DNA from: Candidatus Cloacimonadota bacterium
GTDB lineage: Bacteria > Cloacimonadota > Cloacimonadia > Cloacimonadales > Cloacimonadaceae
Direction of reading: 5' to 3'
Assembly (NCBI GenBank): GCA_023230025.1
Contig: JALNYD010000156.1
Location: 1-6,579 of the forward strand
Length of the DNA: 6,579 nucleotides
In this document: one piece after another, positions 6,358-6,579 of the stretch
Position numbering within the stretch: the stretch's first letter is position 1
Layout of the letters: each line of letters begins with the position of its first letter
The notes under the pieces: generated by a model
What the model saw: only the letters and a program-made list of their open reading frames with translations
Told to the model about the DNA's origin: nothing
Database searches by the model: none
Translations under genes and position numbers: made by a program

Positions 6358-6579
6358 ATGAAAGCAAAAGTGATGATCGGAATAATAGTAGCGCTGTTAT
6401 GGCTCACCAATTGCCTTGCTCTGCCCTTTTATCCCTATGAGTTTCGTCATGTATCCTCCATAAGATTCAACACAGATTCCAACACTTGGATCTTTGCTGA
6501 TTTGAAAAACAACGGCTATGATTACCTGATCAAGGTTACCCCGCAAATGCAGGGTTCGGCAATCAATGTGATGAACCAG
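6358..6579 (+). CDS. Signal-peptide protein of unknown family, 3'-truncated by window edge
   Basis: An open frame from ATG 6358 to the last base gives 74 residues without a stop. It opens with MKAKVMIGIIVALLWLTNCLA, a charged start plus hydrophobic core typical of a Sec signal peptide, probably cut after CLA. TNC is a poor lipobox because Asn precedes Cys, so a lipoprotein is less likely. The mature part begins LPFYPYEFRHVSSIRF and continues with WIFADLKNNGYDYLIKV, which looks beta-rich. I do not recognise the family. The ATG is 6 nt after the vWA stop, and the nearest Shine-Dalgarno-like AGGAG (6341-6345) is 12 nt away, a long spacing, so coupling to vWA translation is plausible. It probably works with the vWA protein in the envelope, but that rests on position only. 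Confidence 0.72.
   Translation, partial: MKAKVMIGIIVALLWLTNCLALPFYPYEFRHVSSIRFNTDSNTWIFADLKNNGYDYLIKVTPQMQGSAINVMNQ

Noticed and set aside
6403..6414. Lipobox in the last partial protein
   Set aside because: LTNC has Asn at -1 where Gly, Ala or Ser is expected; a signal peptidase I site after CLA fits better.
1..6579. CRISPR arrays, tRNA/rRNA genes, insertion sequences, phage or defence genes
   Set aside because: No regular direct repeats, cloverleaf-like segments, transposase motifs or defence domains were seen; coding sequence fills nearly all of the window.

Overview
The window looks like a bacterial chromosome fragment of roughly balanced GC, with every gene on the + strand. I infer an anaerobic, amino-acid-fermenting bacterium, because a ferredoxin-dependent 2-oxoacid oxidoreductase sits between an aminotransferase and a methylmalonyl-CoA epimerase. 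A Cloacimonadota-like lineage would fit, but that placement is a guess from gene content and not from a marker gene.

Region 1 (1-4343) is a compact metabolic gene cluster. It starts with a PLP-dependent class I/II aminotransferase whose 5' end lies outside the window. Four subunits of a 2-oxoglutarate:ferredoxin oxidoreductase follow in the order delta (2x[4Fe-4S] ferredoxin), alpha, beta, gamma, which is the order of the epsilon-proteobacterial oorDABC operon. Methylmalonyl-CoA epimerase comes last. Junctions from the ferredoxin onward are overlapping or only 1-4 nt wide, and the unit ends in a clear intrinsic terminator at 4314-4343. Read as a pathway, the genes suggest: amino acid/glutamate to 2-oxoglutarate, to succinyl-CoA plus reduced ferredoxin, then (via a mutase not in this window) methylmalonyl-CoA and propionyl-CoA, or the same steps run in reverse.

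Region 2 (4344-4401) is a short intergenic spacer with three TTGCAT copies and an imperfect dyad. No convincing canonical promoter could be placed in it.

Region 3 (4402-6579) is an exported-protein unit. It holds a 649-residue YfbK-type von Willebrand factor A protein with a signal peptide and an N-terminal carboxypeptidase-regulatory-like domain. After 6 nt comes the start of a second signal-peptide protein of unknown family, cut by the window edge. Ile codon choice shifts at the terminator (ATA rare before it, common after it), in line with high expression of the metabolic operon.

No RNA genes, CRISPR arrays, insertion sequences or phage genes were seen. The points most worth a second look are the lysine-rich N-terminal tail on KorA, the altered metal-site loop of the vWA protein, and the linkage of the KOR and epimerase genes. 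I did not find a clear, wholly novel system.
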